Made by a program: the position numbers and the translations under genes. A stretch of DNA of 64,000 nt from positions 5,660,284-5,724,283 of the forward strand of contig JAJEKV010000019.1 of the NCBI GenBank assembly GCA_021234155.1, written 5' to 3'. This stretch comes from Isoetes taiwanensis (lineage: Eukaryota > Streptophyta > Lycopodiopsida > Isoetales > Isoetaceae). This document shows positions 33,720 through 44,319 of the stretch, piece by piece. The notes under the pieces were generated by a model, which searched no databases, was not told where the DNA came from, and saw only the letters and a list, made by a program, of their open reading frames with translations. How positions within the stretch are numbered: position 1 is the stretch's first letter; each line of letters opens with the position of its first letter.

Positions 33720-33870
33720 CCTATTTCTGTCACGATTTTTCCCCAAACAACCCTTTAGAGCGAGGAGGGGGTTTTTAACCCGGACAGTAATACGTTGCTG
33801 CGCCTCCTGTTTGGGTCCCGTAAGCCAATTGGTCTCTGTAGATAATAAAAACTCTATTCTATTCTCTTTT
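33720..33870 (+). mobile_element. LINE 3' end fragment with ATTCT-type tail
   Basis: This is homologous to 44586-44770. Both have a gggggttttta-like block, agtaat, gggtccc with a variable base, ttggtctc, then aaaa and tctattctattct. A short simple-repeat tail just after the 3' end is typical of several LINE groups. Only the last 150 bases are present here, as after 5'-truncated reverse transcription. Confidence 0.6.
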
Positions 33871-33920
33871 TCCATGATCGAATGGCTCGAAAGGTCCAGT
33901 ATATGGTCTAATAGCAATTA

Positions 33921-34064
33921 ATCTCTACCACTAGTTCGCCCATCTAGCAAACCAAGCCCATGCCAATTCCTTAATGAGAAACATTTGGATAGAATCTCTA
34001 CCACTAGTTTGTCCATCTAGCACATTATGCATGGTTCAGTTCCTTAATGAGAAACATTTGGATA
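33921..34064. repeat. 73-bp tandem duplication
   Basis: The copies start at 33921 and 33994 (atctctaccactagtt). They share ccatctagca and ttaatgagaaacatttggat. The unit lies between the LINE tail and the next LINE body. Confidence 0.8.
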
Positions 34065-34263
34065 GTCAAAATTACTATCAAAATGAAAGAATGTCGTGAT
34101 GCCCGTGCTCTCTTTTCAAAGAATTGTCATTTTAAAGAAAAGCCTATTGCATAAGCCTATTGCTTTACTTGGTTTTGTGAGATCTTTGTACTATGTTGAG
34201 AATTCCAATTGCATGCCTATATTAGATGTCACAGAAGATTTGTTTTCTTGCCAAAATGTGCAT

Positions 34264-35990
34264 TGCTAATTGAAGAAGATGAGTAATGGCAAAGCATTTG
34301 ATCTTGGCATTTCTGTTGATTTGATAAAATTGGGTGGTAAAGAACTCAACCAAGTAGTTACCAACCTGTTAAATGCTGCAATTCAGTTGCAATTGCCAAA
34401 AGTTTGGAAGGAATGCAGGCTTATTTCGATTTTTTTCAGGGACAACAGGATAAAAATTTATCACACTATCATGGTTGGACATACTTTCTCTATATTACTA
34501 GATGGATTGTTGGAAAGTACAATTAGTGATTGGGCTGATACTAATAGTAAAAGAGCTAATGTCTAAGCTGGATTTCGGAAGAAACATAGTACTCTCGATC
34601 ATTTGCTTATCTTGAGATTGCTTACAGAAGGAAGCCAAGGAGGACTCTTTACTTAGCATTTATAGACTTCTCGAAGGCCTTTGATACAGTGCCTAGAGAA
34701 GGACTTCATGCACACATGGAATGTCTTGTAGTTCCTTCTTCTCTTAGAGGAGTAGGTGCTAGATTGTATGAGGAGATTATTGCAAAACTGGCAGCTCAAG
34801 TACCAGCGAAGGTTCAAAGCACAGTTAGAGTCCTTCAAGGCTGTCCGCTCTTTCCAACCCTCTTTGAACTTTACATTGATGAGTTAGAAGAGTGATTGAG
34901 AGTAATAGGGCACGTAGGTTCTTGTTTAGAACATTGTATTTTCTAGTTGTTGCTTTATGCTAACGATGTTGTGCTTATCTTTGAAAATTCAGATGGTCTC
35001 TAGAAACATCTTGATAATTTAGAATCCTTTTGTGAGGCTTGCAAGGTGAATGTAAGCAAATCCAAAACAATGACATTTGGGTCTTCTAAGACATCAACAT
35101 TCTGTTACAAAGGTGAGCTCCTTGAAACAGTTAATTGCTATAAGTATTTGGGATTGGAGGTAATATCAAATTTTAATTGGAAAGAATGTGTGTGCAAGAG
35201 GCTTGCTAATGGGAGAGCAACCCTTTATGGGATGCTTTCTAGGCGTCATAAGGCCTCCTTGACTGATTTTGGACTTAAGAAAATGCTTTTCAAAACACTA
35301 GTATAGACTGTGTTATTGTATGGCATTCCGGTTTGGGAGCACTATTGCAGTAAAAATGTGGTGTTAGTTTGAATCCATCTTGAAAATCTTTTTACATGAG
35401 GAGTTGGGGGTTAAACAACAAACTCATTTTGCAATTATGTTAGCTAAGACTGGCATGATACCTTTAGAAGCAGACGCCTTTGCCTGATAACTAGCGTTGT
35501 AAATAGGTTGAGAAAATTGGATGATGGCAGGTGGCCGAAGATGGGCTTGAATCCAAACACATGGTATCATGATGTAATGTCTCGGGAAGGAAAATGGGGC
35601 ATTTCCGAGGCAAATTGGGCGGTTACAACTGTACGAGCTCGGGACTTGGTACAATCTCTAACTATAGATAAGCTTTGGACAACAAAAGTTTTGAGCATTG
35701 CTTTTTATCAGATTGAGATTAACCCAATGCTAATCTAGGCTTGTCAGGGTTACTTACATGCTCGTATATCTCCACATTTCAAACAGGTAATTTCTCGATT
35801 TAGATGGAGCTCACATATATTGCATATTGAGACAGCGAGGTGGGTTAAGATTCCAAAAGAAGAGAGACTGTGTTTTCTTTATGATATGCAGCAAGTTGAA
35901 GATGAAGCTGATATTTTATTATATTGTTTTCCTTTTGAAAATATTTGCGAGCGCTATCGTATATGATGTAATAATTTACACATCGTTCTC
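34264..35990 (+). pseudogene. LINE ORF2 remnant (reverse transcriptase and C-terminal Cys region)
   Basis: Read through changing frames, the segments follow the order of a non-LTR reverse transcriptase. These are NGKAFDLGISVDLIKLGG; LPKVWKECRLISIF; AGFRKKHSTLDHL; FIDFSKAFDTVPREGL (first catalytic Asp); LQGCPLFPTLFELYIDEL; then YANDVVLIF, where the usual YADD has lost its first Asp. Next come VNVSKSKTMTF and YLGLEVISNF. The end (35770-35970) gives ISRFRWSSHILHIE and EDEADILLYC, the same C-terminal region as the minus-strand LINE at 47.3 kb. Stops near 34566, 34900 and 35310 and the YAND change show it is inactive. Confidence 0.85.
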
Positions 35991-36573
35991 TATGAACCAA
36001 AGGTTTTAGGATGTTACATTAAAGAGATAGATATGCATAGAAAGCATTTACTTAAGCTATTTTAACATTGATGTATTGTGTTGCTGCTCCATGATCCTCG
36101 AGGTCCAAAGGGGCATGACTTATTAATTGATTTATTTTATTATATTTAAATTGTCAATACATAATGAATACAAGATTCAAGCAAGTTTTGAGTAAAACTT
36201 CTTCTATTTCTGATGTTCCTTGACATATTCATCAAAACAATGGCATGAGTGGCAACTTCACCAACAATAACGATCCCACTTAGCATTCAATCGTGTTTTA
36301 TGAACTTTACATCATCTCTCTTTTCGAATTAAGAGATGAGAATGTTAAATCTTCTTGCACTGGAAGAGAAGACTCTCTAAGTTGATTGCCATGACAAAGC
36401 GTGTTCATGTGCCAACAACCTTTGTATGCAAAAATGATGATTGCCATTGTTAAGGGAACTTCAATCGTCTTCTGCATTTCGTATATTAAATCAATTAGTG
36501 TGATAGAAAATAAAATAATTTTGAAGTGTGCTTTACTCCCAATGTTTGCATCAAAAATATAACACGAAGCCTT
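35991..36573. other. No gene recognised
   Basis: AT-rich DNA following the LINE remnant, with no coding or repeat signal beyond short frames. Confidence 0.4.
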
Positions 36574-36639
36574 CACGTTGTAGAATCTATTTGATTAATT
36601 TCCATGCACGTTGTAGAATCTATTTGATTGATTTCCATG
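36574..36639. repeat. 33-bp tandem duplication
   Basis: Two copies (36574-36606 and 36607-36639) begin cacgttgtagaatctattt and differ at one base. Confidence 0.9.
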
Positions 36640-37342
36640 CACGCATTAATCTGAGGGAATGTACAAAGGTGTTCCCTTCCTAAGCCATTAAATGAAGATC
36701 CTACTTTGCCAATTTCAACATAGATGACTGTCATCTAGAATTTGCTGATAAAAGTATAAGACTTTGATCATGGTGTTTCTAAATTGTCCTGTAAGTGTAA
36801 CTTATGATGACAACAGGAAGTTGTAATCCAGTTTTAAGAAATTGGAGTCAATACAAATATGTTTTTAAAGAGGATTTAAACGAGACTAAGTCAATTGTTT
36901 ATACCACAAAAGGTCAATTGACTCAATGGAATTCAAGGTCAACAGACCAAGCATTGAGAAGTCAGCAGACATTTTCAGGGACATAACACTGGTTTGGAAT
37001 CAACAATAATTTCAGCCTCCCAACTTTAGGTTTTAATATCCTTTTTCTTATCTATTTCAGTGAAGAAAGACTAATCAGCCTCATATTGCCATGTGCCCTA
37101 CCACCTAACTGTATACAGTCTTGTTTTTCTGAACTTAAGTATAGTAAATGTAAGATTGGGATTCATAATGGTCAATTAAAGTCTCTAATATTTATTTTCC
37201 AAACGCTTTAAAGGATTCCCTACTAGCTTTTAATGAAAAGGCAGCCATCTTGTCAAAGAGAGTTTCCAAGTCCATCAAGTAAACATTGAGGAAGAAAAAA
37301 ATTTCTATTGAAACTTATATACTGAGCCTCAACTAGGCATGA
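36640..37342. other. 3' flank of plastid RPL34; no gene recognised
   Basis: AT-rich without recognised coding sequence. It includes the downstream side of the minus-strand ribosomal gene. Confidence 0.4.
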
Positions 37343-38088
37343 TCATGCTCTTTTCCCACTGTTTGGATTTGTAGCAGGCACAAGTTTCCAGCGTCCCTTT
37401 GCACGCCGGCGCCTAAGGACATTGCGACCTCCAGGGGTTGCCATGCGTGCTCTGAATCCAGAAACCCTTGCAACAGACTTCCTTGATCTGGATCTTTTGG
37501 TACATGCCATTGAGACCTTTGCCCTTACCTGTACAATGCGTGTGGAGGTCCTAAACATTGCCCTGTTTGAACCAAGGAACAGCCCCAACGACATTCCTGT
37601 TGTGAAATACAACTTCAGAAGGGTATTGCATAGGGTATTTTTCATTTTTACATAGGGTTTAGAGCAGCCTGACATTGTTTCCAACCAAGTCAGTCTGTAC
37701 AGAGAAAAGCAAATTTTAAGAGAGAGAGTGCAGCTCCAGTCATGAACAATAACAATAAGGTTCTTGATAAAGGTTCTATCACCAATGTAGCATTTCTGAA
37801 TATAGAATAGGGCACGGAAAGGTATTCAGAGTTTAGAGGAACATGGACTATGGACATGAACAGAACAGATAGAAAATCACAACCACATGAATCAAGTAAT
37901 ATACACGGGCATTGGATTGATAAGATATACATACCTGTAATGTTGGAGGATGCCGATAAGCCTGAAGCAGAAATGAAAGACGAACGCATACTCCGGTGGG
38001 CCGCAGAAGAATTGGAGGTGGAGGCAAGGCGGGGAAGAGAGGCCGAGAAGGGAAAGGCGCCTGCTATGGCCATCGTCGCCATAGCCAT
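37343..38088 (-). CDS. RPL34: Plastid ribosomal protein bL34, two exons
   Basis: Exon 1 (38088-37935) starts at ATG and encodes a Ser/Ala-rich transit-peptide-like leader ([20 protein letters not shown]). It ends ACAG|GTATGT. Exon 2 (37596-37343) follows acceptor CACAACAG in the same phase (phase 1). The joined product is 135 residues. Residues 83-135 are the bL34 core: [20 protein letters not shown], then [20 protein letters not shown] and NPNSGKRA at the very C-terminus. bL34 is a small, very basic protein of the large subunit that contacts 23S rRNA. The N-terminal extension and the plant plastid form of the core indicate the chloroplast ribosome rather than the mitochondrial one. Length is close to other plant plastid L34 precursors. 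No stop or frameshift was seen. Confidence 0.93.
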
Positions 38089-38157
38089 TATCCTCTTTTC
38101 CGGTGAAATTGGATGTTCGCTTTTAAGGGGTATTTGTAATATGGGATTTTAATGAAA

Positions 38158-38168
38158 TTTTTTATAAG
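38158..38168 (-). promoter_or_regulatory. Probable TATA box of RPL34
   Basis: The minus strand reads CTTATAAAAAA, about 70-80 bases upstream of the ATG at 38088. This gives a short leader of about 45 bases if transcription starts 30 bases downstream. It lies only about 25 bases from the fold-back array at 38192. Confidence 0.5.
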
Positions 38169-38191
38169 CTGGGGTTATTAAGTAAATTAAT

Positions 38192-38293
38192 GGAAACCCT
38201 TCCGGGGTTTTATGTGGAAACCCTTCCGGATTTCCATCGGATTTCCATTGAACCCCGGAAGGGTTTCCATATTAGAACCCCGGAAGGGTTTCC
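38192..38293. repeat. Fold-back array of GGAAACCCTTCCGG, solo copy
   Basis: Two direct copies of the 14-mer (38192-38205, 38216-38229) are followed by a short centre and two inverted copies (38255-38268, 38280-38293). The whole can fold into one hairpin of about 100 bases. It belongs to the same family as the arrays at 43.5-44.3 kb. It sits just upstream of the RPL34 TATA box. Confidence 0.9.
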
Positions 38294-40085
38294 ACTAAAA
38301 ATAGAATTTTTGGGGGAAGATATCCGCCATTAATGATAGAATTAAATTCTCAACACCGCTATTTTTGAGGAAGCTTCCCTATAATATTCATAAATATCTG
38401 TCTAAAAGGTATGAAATCACAGGAATCGGCCGAAAATATCCAAGATCCAGCCTTTTCCAGGGTCGGATCGACCATTTTCCCTCAGATCCCTAAACCCTAG
38501 AAGCGAGACGAGCGACTTTGGCGCCCTGCTCCTCTTCCTGCGATGGCTCCGGCGATGGCTCCGATTTATGCAGCGACTCCATTCTTTCTATTCCACTGCT
38601 TTTTTTTGTGCGGCGACAATGTTCTTTTACGTTCCCGATTCGTTCTATTTTGTTGTCTGCGGCTGACTCTGTTCTTTCACGTGCGGCCGACTCGAAGCAA
38701 TGGCGTAACAAAGCTTTCTTCCTTTGAAGCGTTTCTTTCTTTCTTTCTTTTTCACGAAGCTTTTCTTTCTTTCTGTCTAAAGCTTTTCTTTCTTTTCTTT
38801 TCTTTCTTTAAGGTTTTCCTGTGTTGAGCAATGCAAATGATGTACAACCGTGATCCAACTCCTATTTTTCCATGAGGCTAAACAAACGCGTTCGAGCTTT
38901 TCTTTTTTTTCCTGATGACAAACTAAACGAAGCGATGGCGAGTCCGAAATCCGGTCGTTGCTTTGAGTTTTCTTGATCTTATTGGCGATGTTACGCTGTC
39001 GAAAGGATTAGGGTCTCTTGAAGTAGCGAGGTCAAACTTGGTCGGCCACTCACGAAGTAAATTGAGGCATTTGTCCGAGGAATTTTATATGCACTTAACT
39101 TCCTCTGGCCAAGAGCTGAGGCACTGGCAGATACACTTGAAAAAATAGTAGAGAAGATGGATCCTTTATGGTTATCCCTGCAGTTGTCTATGTCTGAAAA
39201 GCATTAAGGCCAGTTCTTGTTTATTGAATATAGAATTGTCTTTGAAGAGGCCCTCTCTCCCTTGCATTTTGGCAACTCCATTACAATGTCTGTTTTTGCA
39301 CTTGTTGCAATAGGTTTTGAAGGTCCATTCCCGGGGGTTTCACCATTGAAACCCCGTATGACCCAAGAGTGTGACTGGGTAGGGGTTTTTTTGAACCCTC
39401 GATGTCCGTATACGGACTGCTACCTCATACGGTCGACCACCATTTCCCCCGTGGGTGGTCGAGAAGGGGGAGTTGGGCGGGAAGGTCCGATCCGTAGATC
39501 AACGTTAGGGCCTACTCCAACTTCGAATGCTCTGAAGATCTGAGGCTCCACCGGAATGGACAATTGAAGTCGCTGGATTTCGGCCAAGAAAGAAATATTT
39601 TGTCAAAAACTCCTGGATCAAGATACCTTAAAGAACAAATTTACCAGGTTAGAATGCAAACTTCTTGCTGATTTGCTTGCCATTGTTAGGCTATCTCGAT
39701 GAGAAAGTGGATGGTGTGTTAATTTTTATTGTATTTGTATCTACACTTTGGTAATGAAATGACTTATTCTTCCTGCCTGAAACCGGACTAAAAGCTTTCT
39801 GATCACCTTGATCTGCCTTGTCTCACTTATTAATCTAGTGTTCATTTGATGGAGAGTGAATTGCTAAGTGGTCATCTCTATTTTTCGCATTCATGAAAAA
39901 ACCCTGATCTTGAGTGTGCTTTGGCGGGTGCTTTGGCAGGAGGAGCTCCAGAGACCTCAAATTTTTTATAGATCTTTCTAGTTTATGCCGGTAAATGTCT
40001 TATATTTTTGGGTATTTCAAGTCTTTCAAGTAAGTTATTAATTCCTAACGGGTTCCTAACTCTTTCTTTGGGTTACTTGTAGCAA
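38294..40085. other. Probable 5' region of the two-finger gene; CT-rich tract and hairpins
   Basis: A sharp acceptor (gggttacttgtag, just before the ATG at 40086) implies an upstream untranslated exon. Candidate exon DNA is the GC-richer stretch 38460-38720 or 39540-39650, which ends taccag|gttaga. A tttctttc tract fills 38727-38815. A plus frame at 38963-39148 (GLGSLEVARSNLVGHSR) is unassigned. Small stem-loops occur at 39333-39355 and at 39434-39461 (CGACCACC / GGTGGTCG). Confidence 0.4.
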
Positions 40086-41470
40086 ATGGCATTCGAAACA
40101 AATATCATTGTATGTGCAATTGACGGGACCGAGAAGTGCTCCGAGGTTGGTTTTGTCAAAGTCAAGCAAAATGCAACGTATGCCGATGTAAGAAAAGCTA
40201 TTAACTTGGATGAGATTGATGGCTTGGAGGGACACGAGTTTGTGTTTTTGGGTGAAAGGAAGCTTCCTTTGTCAACAAGGCAAGAGGAAAGGTACAAAGT
40301 TACAAATGAGGAGGTATTTGTTCGTGTGACTGATACTCAAGAAGATGTGCAGCCCTTGAAGAGAAGACGTCTAGTGCTTAATGATCTGGAAGAAGAAGAA
40401 AATGTGGCTGCCATTGAGGTTGCAGATCAGTCCCCAGCCAGCCAAGAGAAGGCAAGTTTGAGTGTGGGGAGTGTCGAGTTTGAAGGTAGGTTGAAATCCA
40501 AATTTGCAACTAGGGCTGATACATGTAGGTGGATTCACACCTTTAGAAAGTACAAGATGAAAATGCAAATTCAGGGTAAGAAAGATCGGTTTGATCTCAT
40601 GTCTTATGATGCCAACGGAGTTGGAGTGTTTAGCATTTGGTGCCTTGAATGCCAAATGAAATATGGAAGAGGAGGAGATGACATGATGTACAATTTCACT
40701 GCACGCCACATGGAATCAAAGGAACACAAGCTGAACTTGCAAAGAAACACAGAAACTGTTGTTGACAGCCAGGAAAGTGTCTCAAAGGAAACATTGGCAA
40801 GTGATATTATGGCTGAAAATAGGGCAGCAGTTGAAGAATGTATGTCTTCGAAAGTTGGTCCTTTTGTCGAGCAAACCGGTGTCGTGTTTGAGCTATATAA
40901 GGAGACCATTGGAAGCTATGCAAAGAAAGAGAACATTTGCATTTTATGTGTGCTTTGTCAGAGGTCTCTACTCCTTTTTCCATCAAGAGGAGACGTGGTT
41001 GAAAACATGAGGGAGCATATAAAGAGTAGTAGACATGTGCAAAAATCAACCGCCAAAGAGAGGAACCAAGAGCATGAACAAAGTAAGGTTGGAAGGCCTC
41101 GAAAGGATATTGTGGATCCTTCACAAAAGAGCATGCTATCATTCTTACATCGAGGTATTATTCCATTTCAATATGCTCAAATCTGTTCTCCTAATGGGCT
41201 GAAATCTGTTTTCTTAAATTCTGACATATTTATGGGCCCTTTGCTTTGCTGCAGACCACTCTAAGGAGGCTGAGACAAGCCATTCAAGCGAGAGATCAAG
41301 TATGTAAAGAGAACATGTACAATTACTTGTTTGCTTCTTCGTTGTTATATTGTTATATAGTAGATGATTGTTTTTGGTTCTTGTTCTCATTCTCCTGTCC
41401 CATTTGATCAGGACTCGATTTGAAATTTTCTCTGCATGTTATGAATAAGATCAGGGCTTGTTCTTACTGA
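40086..41470 (+). CDS. Possible Ubl-like N-terminus, two CxxC-H-H fingers and AT-hook; probable nuclear protein
   Basis: ATG 40086 opens a 356-codon exon with no stop. Residues 1-85 look like a beta-grasp or PB1-like fold (NIIVCAIDGTEKCSEVGF, then YADVRKAINLDEI). KRRR (92-95) could be a nuclear signal. Two similar fingers follow: C186-x2-C189-x18-H208-x5-H214 and C288-x2-C291-x19-H311-x5-H317. The motif KVGRPRK (335-340) is an AT-hook core. The exon should end at 41154 (CATCGAG|GTATTA). In-phase exons are 41255-41299 (acceptor GCTGCAG) and 41412-41470 (acceptor GATCAG), giving 390 residues. The last two joins are predictions. Paired fingers plus AT-hook suggest DNA binding. I know no family with this order. 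The finger spacing is BED-like or U1-like but not typical of either. Confidence 0.7.
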
Positions 41471-41711
41471 AAAATTGTACATACTCCACGAATCTGATCA
41501 ATAGACTTCATATATTCATAGCTGGAGTTTTACAAAAAAACCTGTTTACATCAGAGCTTGCATCTGTTTACAAAAAAGCTTTGAGTTTTTAAGACAAAAA
41601 CTTGAACTTTACATTCCTTGCAGTAGATATCTGGTAGAGAGAAAAAGAAAGAGCGTAAATCTAAGAGTTAAGAGCCGATTCACAAATGAAATCTAAGAGT
41701 TAAGAGCCGAG
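41471..41711. other. Intergenic; short direct repeat
   Basis: This is the 3' flank of the two-finger gene. The phrase aaatctaagagttaagagccga occurs twice in near-identical form (41656-41677 and 41689-41710), just before the end of the minus-strand frame. Confidence 0.5.
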
Positions 41712-41936
41712 TTAAGAGCGATTCACTGCAAAGCCGGCATGAGTGTAATCGCCGGGGGCATTTTCAGTCCACTTTGAGGTAAATGCAATCAGCCTCCATT
41801 GTCGGCATAAGAAAGCGCCATCAGCATACCCTACTCGATCAACCCACTTCTGGACTTTCTCTGAAACTGTAGCTCCTTGCTCCATTAATCGCACTACCTC
41901 CAAGCAGGAAAACTTGGCAACACAGGTCATCTGCAT
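41712..41936 (-). CDS. Small hypothetical protein, 74 residues
   Basis: I do not recognise this frame. It starts at a true ATG (41936), with a second Met two codons on, and reads MQMTCVAKFSCLEVVRLMEQ, later VDRVGYADGAFLCRQWRL and APGDYTHAGFAVN. Composition is balanced and less AT-biased than its surroundings, which favours real coding. A palindromic TATA string lies about 180 bases upstream. A short upstream frame (MARLKIHQEAPG) could act as a uORF. It might instead be the first exon of a larger gene, but no donor was fixed. Cys residues do not form a known motif. Confidence 0.4.
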   Translation of the reverse strand: MQMTCVAKFSCLEVVRLMEQGATVSEKVQKWVDRVGYADGAFLCRQWRLIAFTSKWTENAPGDYTHAGFAVNRS

Positions 41937-42112
41937 GCCCGGATGGCTAGAAGAGGATGACTCTTCAGCCCGGGGCTTCTTGGTGTATTTTCAGCCTCGC
42001 CATATCGAGAAAGCAAACGGAATGGCGGTGAATTTTGAAGGAAGAAAGCCGGAAGCTTTGACTAGAAGAGGGACCGAGTCAAGACGAATGGCCAAGGAAA
42101 AAATCTATGGGA

Positions 42113-42122
42113 CTATATATAG
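42113..42122 (-). promoter_or_regulatory. TATA-box candidate, ctatatatag
   Basis: A 10-base palindromic TATA string lies about 180 bases upstream of the ATG at 41936, followed on the minus strand by a C-poor leader. It could drive the small minus-strand gene. Confidence 0.4.
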
Positions 42123-42409
42123 GGGCCCGGTTGCTAGGATGGGTCGAATCAACCATTATGGTTGGAATTATGGGAATTATGCTGCATGCCTCAAAAGTCG
42201 AGCCAACCATAATAGTTTTAGATAGACCATAATAGTCTTAACATAATAGTTTTAGATAGACCATTATTTCTTAACATAGACCATAATCCAAACCATAATA
42301 GTCTTATAACATAATAGTTTAGAACATTCAATAATTGTCTTAGAACTTAGAACTTCCATCTATATGGGTGGCCTATGGGTGTAGTCTATTATAGATGTTA
42401 TTCTTCTTA
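42123..42409. other. AT-rich imperfect repeats
   Basis: Strings such as accataatagtctta and cataatagttttagata recur several times between 42210 and 42345. No gene. Confidence 0.6.
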
Positions 42410-42535
42410 GCATGAATTTCATGTATTGGGCATGTATTGTTATTACCATGTATTGTCCACGTATTGTCCATGTATTGTTATTGTTCATGTATTGGGCAAC
42501 TATTGTCCATGTATTGTTATTACCATGCGAGAAAT
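42410..42535. repeat. Minisatellite of catgtattg-type units
   Basis: Short units (catgtattgggcatgtattg, tgtccatgtattgttatt and close variants) follow each other about eight times. The array ends at taccatgcgag. Confidence 0.8.
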
Positions 42536-43489
42536 GTCAATTTAAAAACATTTTGAAATTTTATTTATTCTATACGTAGGGGTAGGGTGCACAAACACGA
42601 ACTCAAGTACAAGATCGGGTAGGGGTATGTAAAAACTAGGGTCGTCCGAAAGTACATCTACGGAAAGGGGCTTGGAAACTGCCTTTTCCTATTTACGTAT
42701 GTAGGGGTTTTCCACCTCCAAAAAGGCGTATACAGGGGTTTTCTCTGGACCCCTTGCACGCAGATGTGGTATCCCCATATGCCTAGGTGAGACCCCCGGG
42801 GGTCCATTAGGCAGAACACAATCCAACTTTTCATTTGACAAAGTCTTCCCTTGGCCAACACTTTTTGCTACATTGATATTAACTTGTGTTGCCTAAGAAC
42901 TAAATGCTAAGACACAATAGAAAAACATGGACGGTATTCAAGTGCAAATAGAACCTGCTCTTTAATCATTATCAAAGATTCAAAAAATCAAAGGTTCTGT
43001 TGGAGCTTTTTTTTATTCAAAGTTTTCCTTATGATCAATCAAATAGTCTTTGGGATTGCCACCTTCTGGCCACATGGGGATCACAATATAGACAGAAAAC
43101 CATTGTCTACTCCCGATTTGGAATCGAGCTACTTCCATAGCAATCAAATGGATGTGCTAATGTTATAGTAGAATGTGCTGCAGCTAGATCCCATAGTGGA
43201 AAATAGTGGAAAACCCTTGGGACTCATATGTATCAAAACACTTGTCACATTTATCAAGTACTTGAGTTTGCTTACATTTATCAAATACTTAAGTTTGTTC
43301 TTTCATGTTACATTTATCATTTACTTAAGTTTGTTTCTTTTTTTCTTTTGGTCTCTCGCATGTACGACGGAAGAATATTTAACAAAGACAAAGGTTATGC
43401 AATAGAGATTATGTAGAGCATAGTGCCATGATGCAACATAATAGAATGCAACTTCACACGTACGCACTATCGAGTTTCTAACTGCATGT
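42536..43489. other. No gene recognised
   Basis: A 14-bp palindrome (gacccccgggggtc) lies at about 42791-42804. Three imperfect copies of an acatttatca-(a)gtacttgagtttg-like segment lie at 43245-43330. No coding motif. Confidence 0.5.
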
Positions 43490-44319
43490 GGAAACCTAAC
43501 CTATTTTCCTCCTCATGTGGAAACCTAACCTGTTTTCCTCCTCCTGTGGAAACCCTTCCTATTTTCCTCCTCCTGTGGAAACCCTTCCCAATTTCCATCA
43601 TGCAAGGAAATCGGGAAGGGTTTCCACTCAAAATTTGAATTTTGAGTGACGTGCGCTCGATGGACGTGCGCCTTAATGTCGGGCGTCCGTGTGGAAAGGC
43701 GTGAGCCATAAAGGCTCACGTGTGTAAATATTTAAAAAATAATAATTTTGTGGAAACCCTTCCGTGTTTTAATGGAAACCCTTCCGGCTTTCCAATATGG
43801 AAACCCTTCCGGGTTTTAGTGGAAACCCTTCCGGGTTTTCAAATTCCGGAAAACCGGAAGGGTTTCCATTAAAACCCGGAAGGGTTTCCATGGAAAGCCG
43901 GAAGGGTTTCCATTAAAACCCGGAAGGGTTTCCGTTGGAGGCTAATTAGGTTCTAAGTTGGTCCACGCATTCTAATAGAGCTAATTAATTAATGATGGAC
44001 GTGCACTTGATGGACGTGCGCCTTAATGGCGGGCTTCCGTGTCGAAAAGCGTGAGCCATAAAGGCGGCTCACGTGTGTCAATATTTTGAAAAAAAAAATA
44101 ATTTCGTGGAAACCCTTCCTGTTTTTCCCGGAAACCCTTCTGATTTTCCAGTATGGAAACCCTTCCTTATTTCCATGGAAACCCTTCCGAATTTCTATGA
44201 AAACCCTTCCAAATTTCAGAAATTGAAAATTCAGAAGCGTTAAACCCTTCCGAATTTCCAGTTGGAAGGATTTCCATGGAAATTCGGAAGGGTTTTCGTG
44301 GAAAATCGGAAGGGTTTCC
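43490..44319. repeat. Tandem fold-back element: three GGAAACCCTTCCGG arrays and a duplicated leader
   Basis: Array A (43490-43625) has diverged and true 12-mers in 29-bp steps plus one inverted copy at 43614-43625. Array B (43752-43933) has four direct copies (43752, 43774, 43799, 43821), a 19-base centre, then four inverted copies (43854, 43876, 43898, 43920). Spacers mirror each other, giving a near-perfect hairpin with arms of about 80 bases. Array C (44108-44319) has about six direct and three inverted, more diverged copies. Before B and C lies a related leader of about 100 bases (tggacgtgcgccttaatg at 43661 and 44011, exactly 350 bases apart, then cgtgagccataaagg). The unit leader plus hairpin was thus tandemly duplicated. 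No coding. Confidence 0.93.

Noticed and set aside
40371-40909. Minus-strand frames opposite the two-finger gene
   Set aside because: They are shorter, without motifs, and lie wholly within a well-supported plus-strand exon.
43490-44319. CRISPR-like array
   Set aside because: Copies alternate in orientation as a palindrome, spacers are short and mirrored, and the sequence is eukaryotic.
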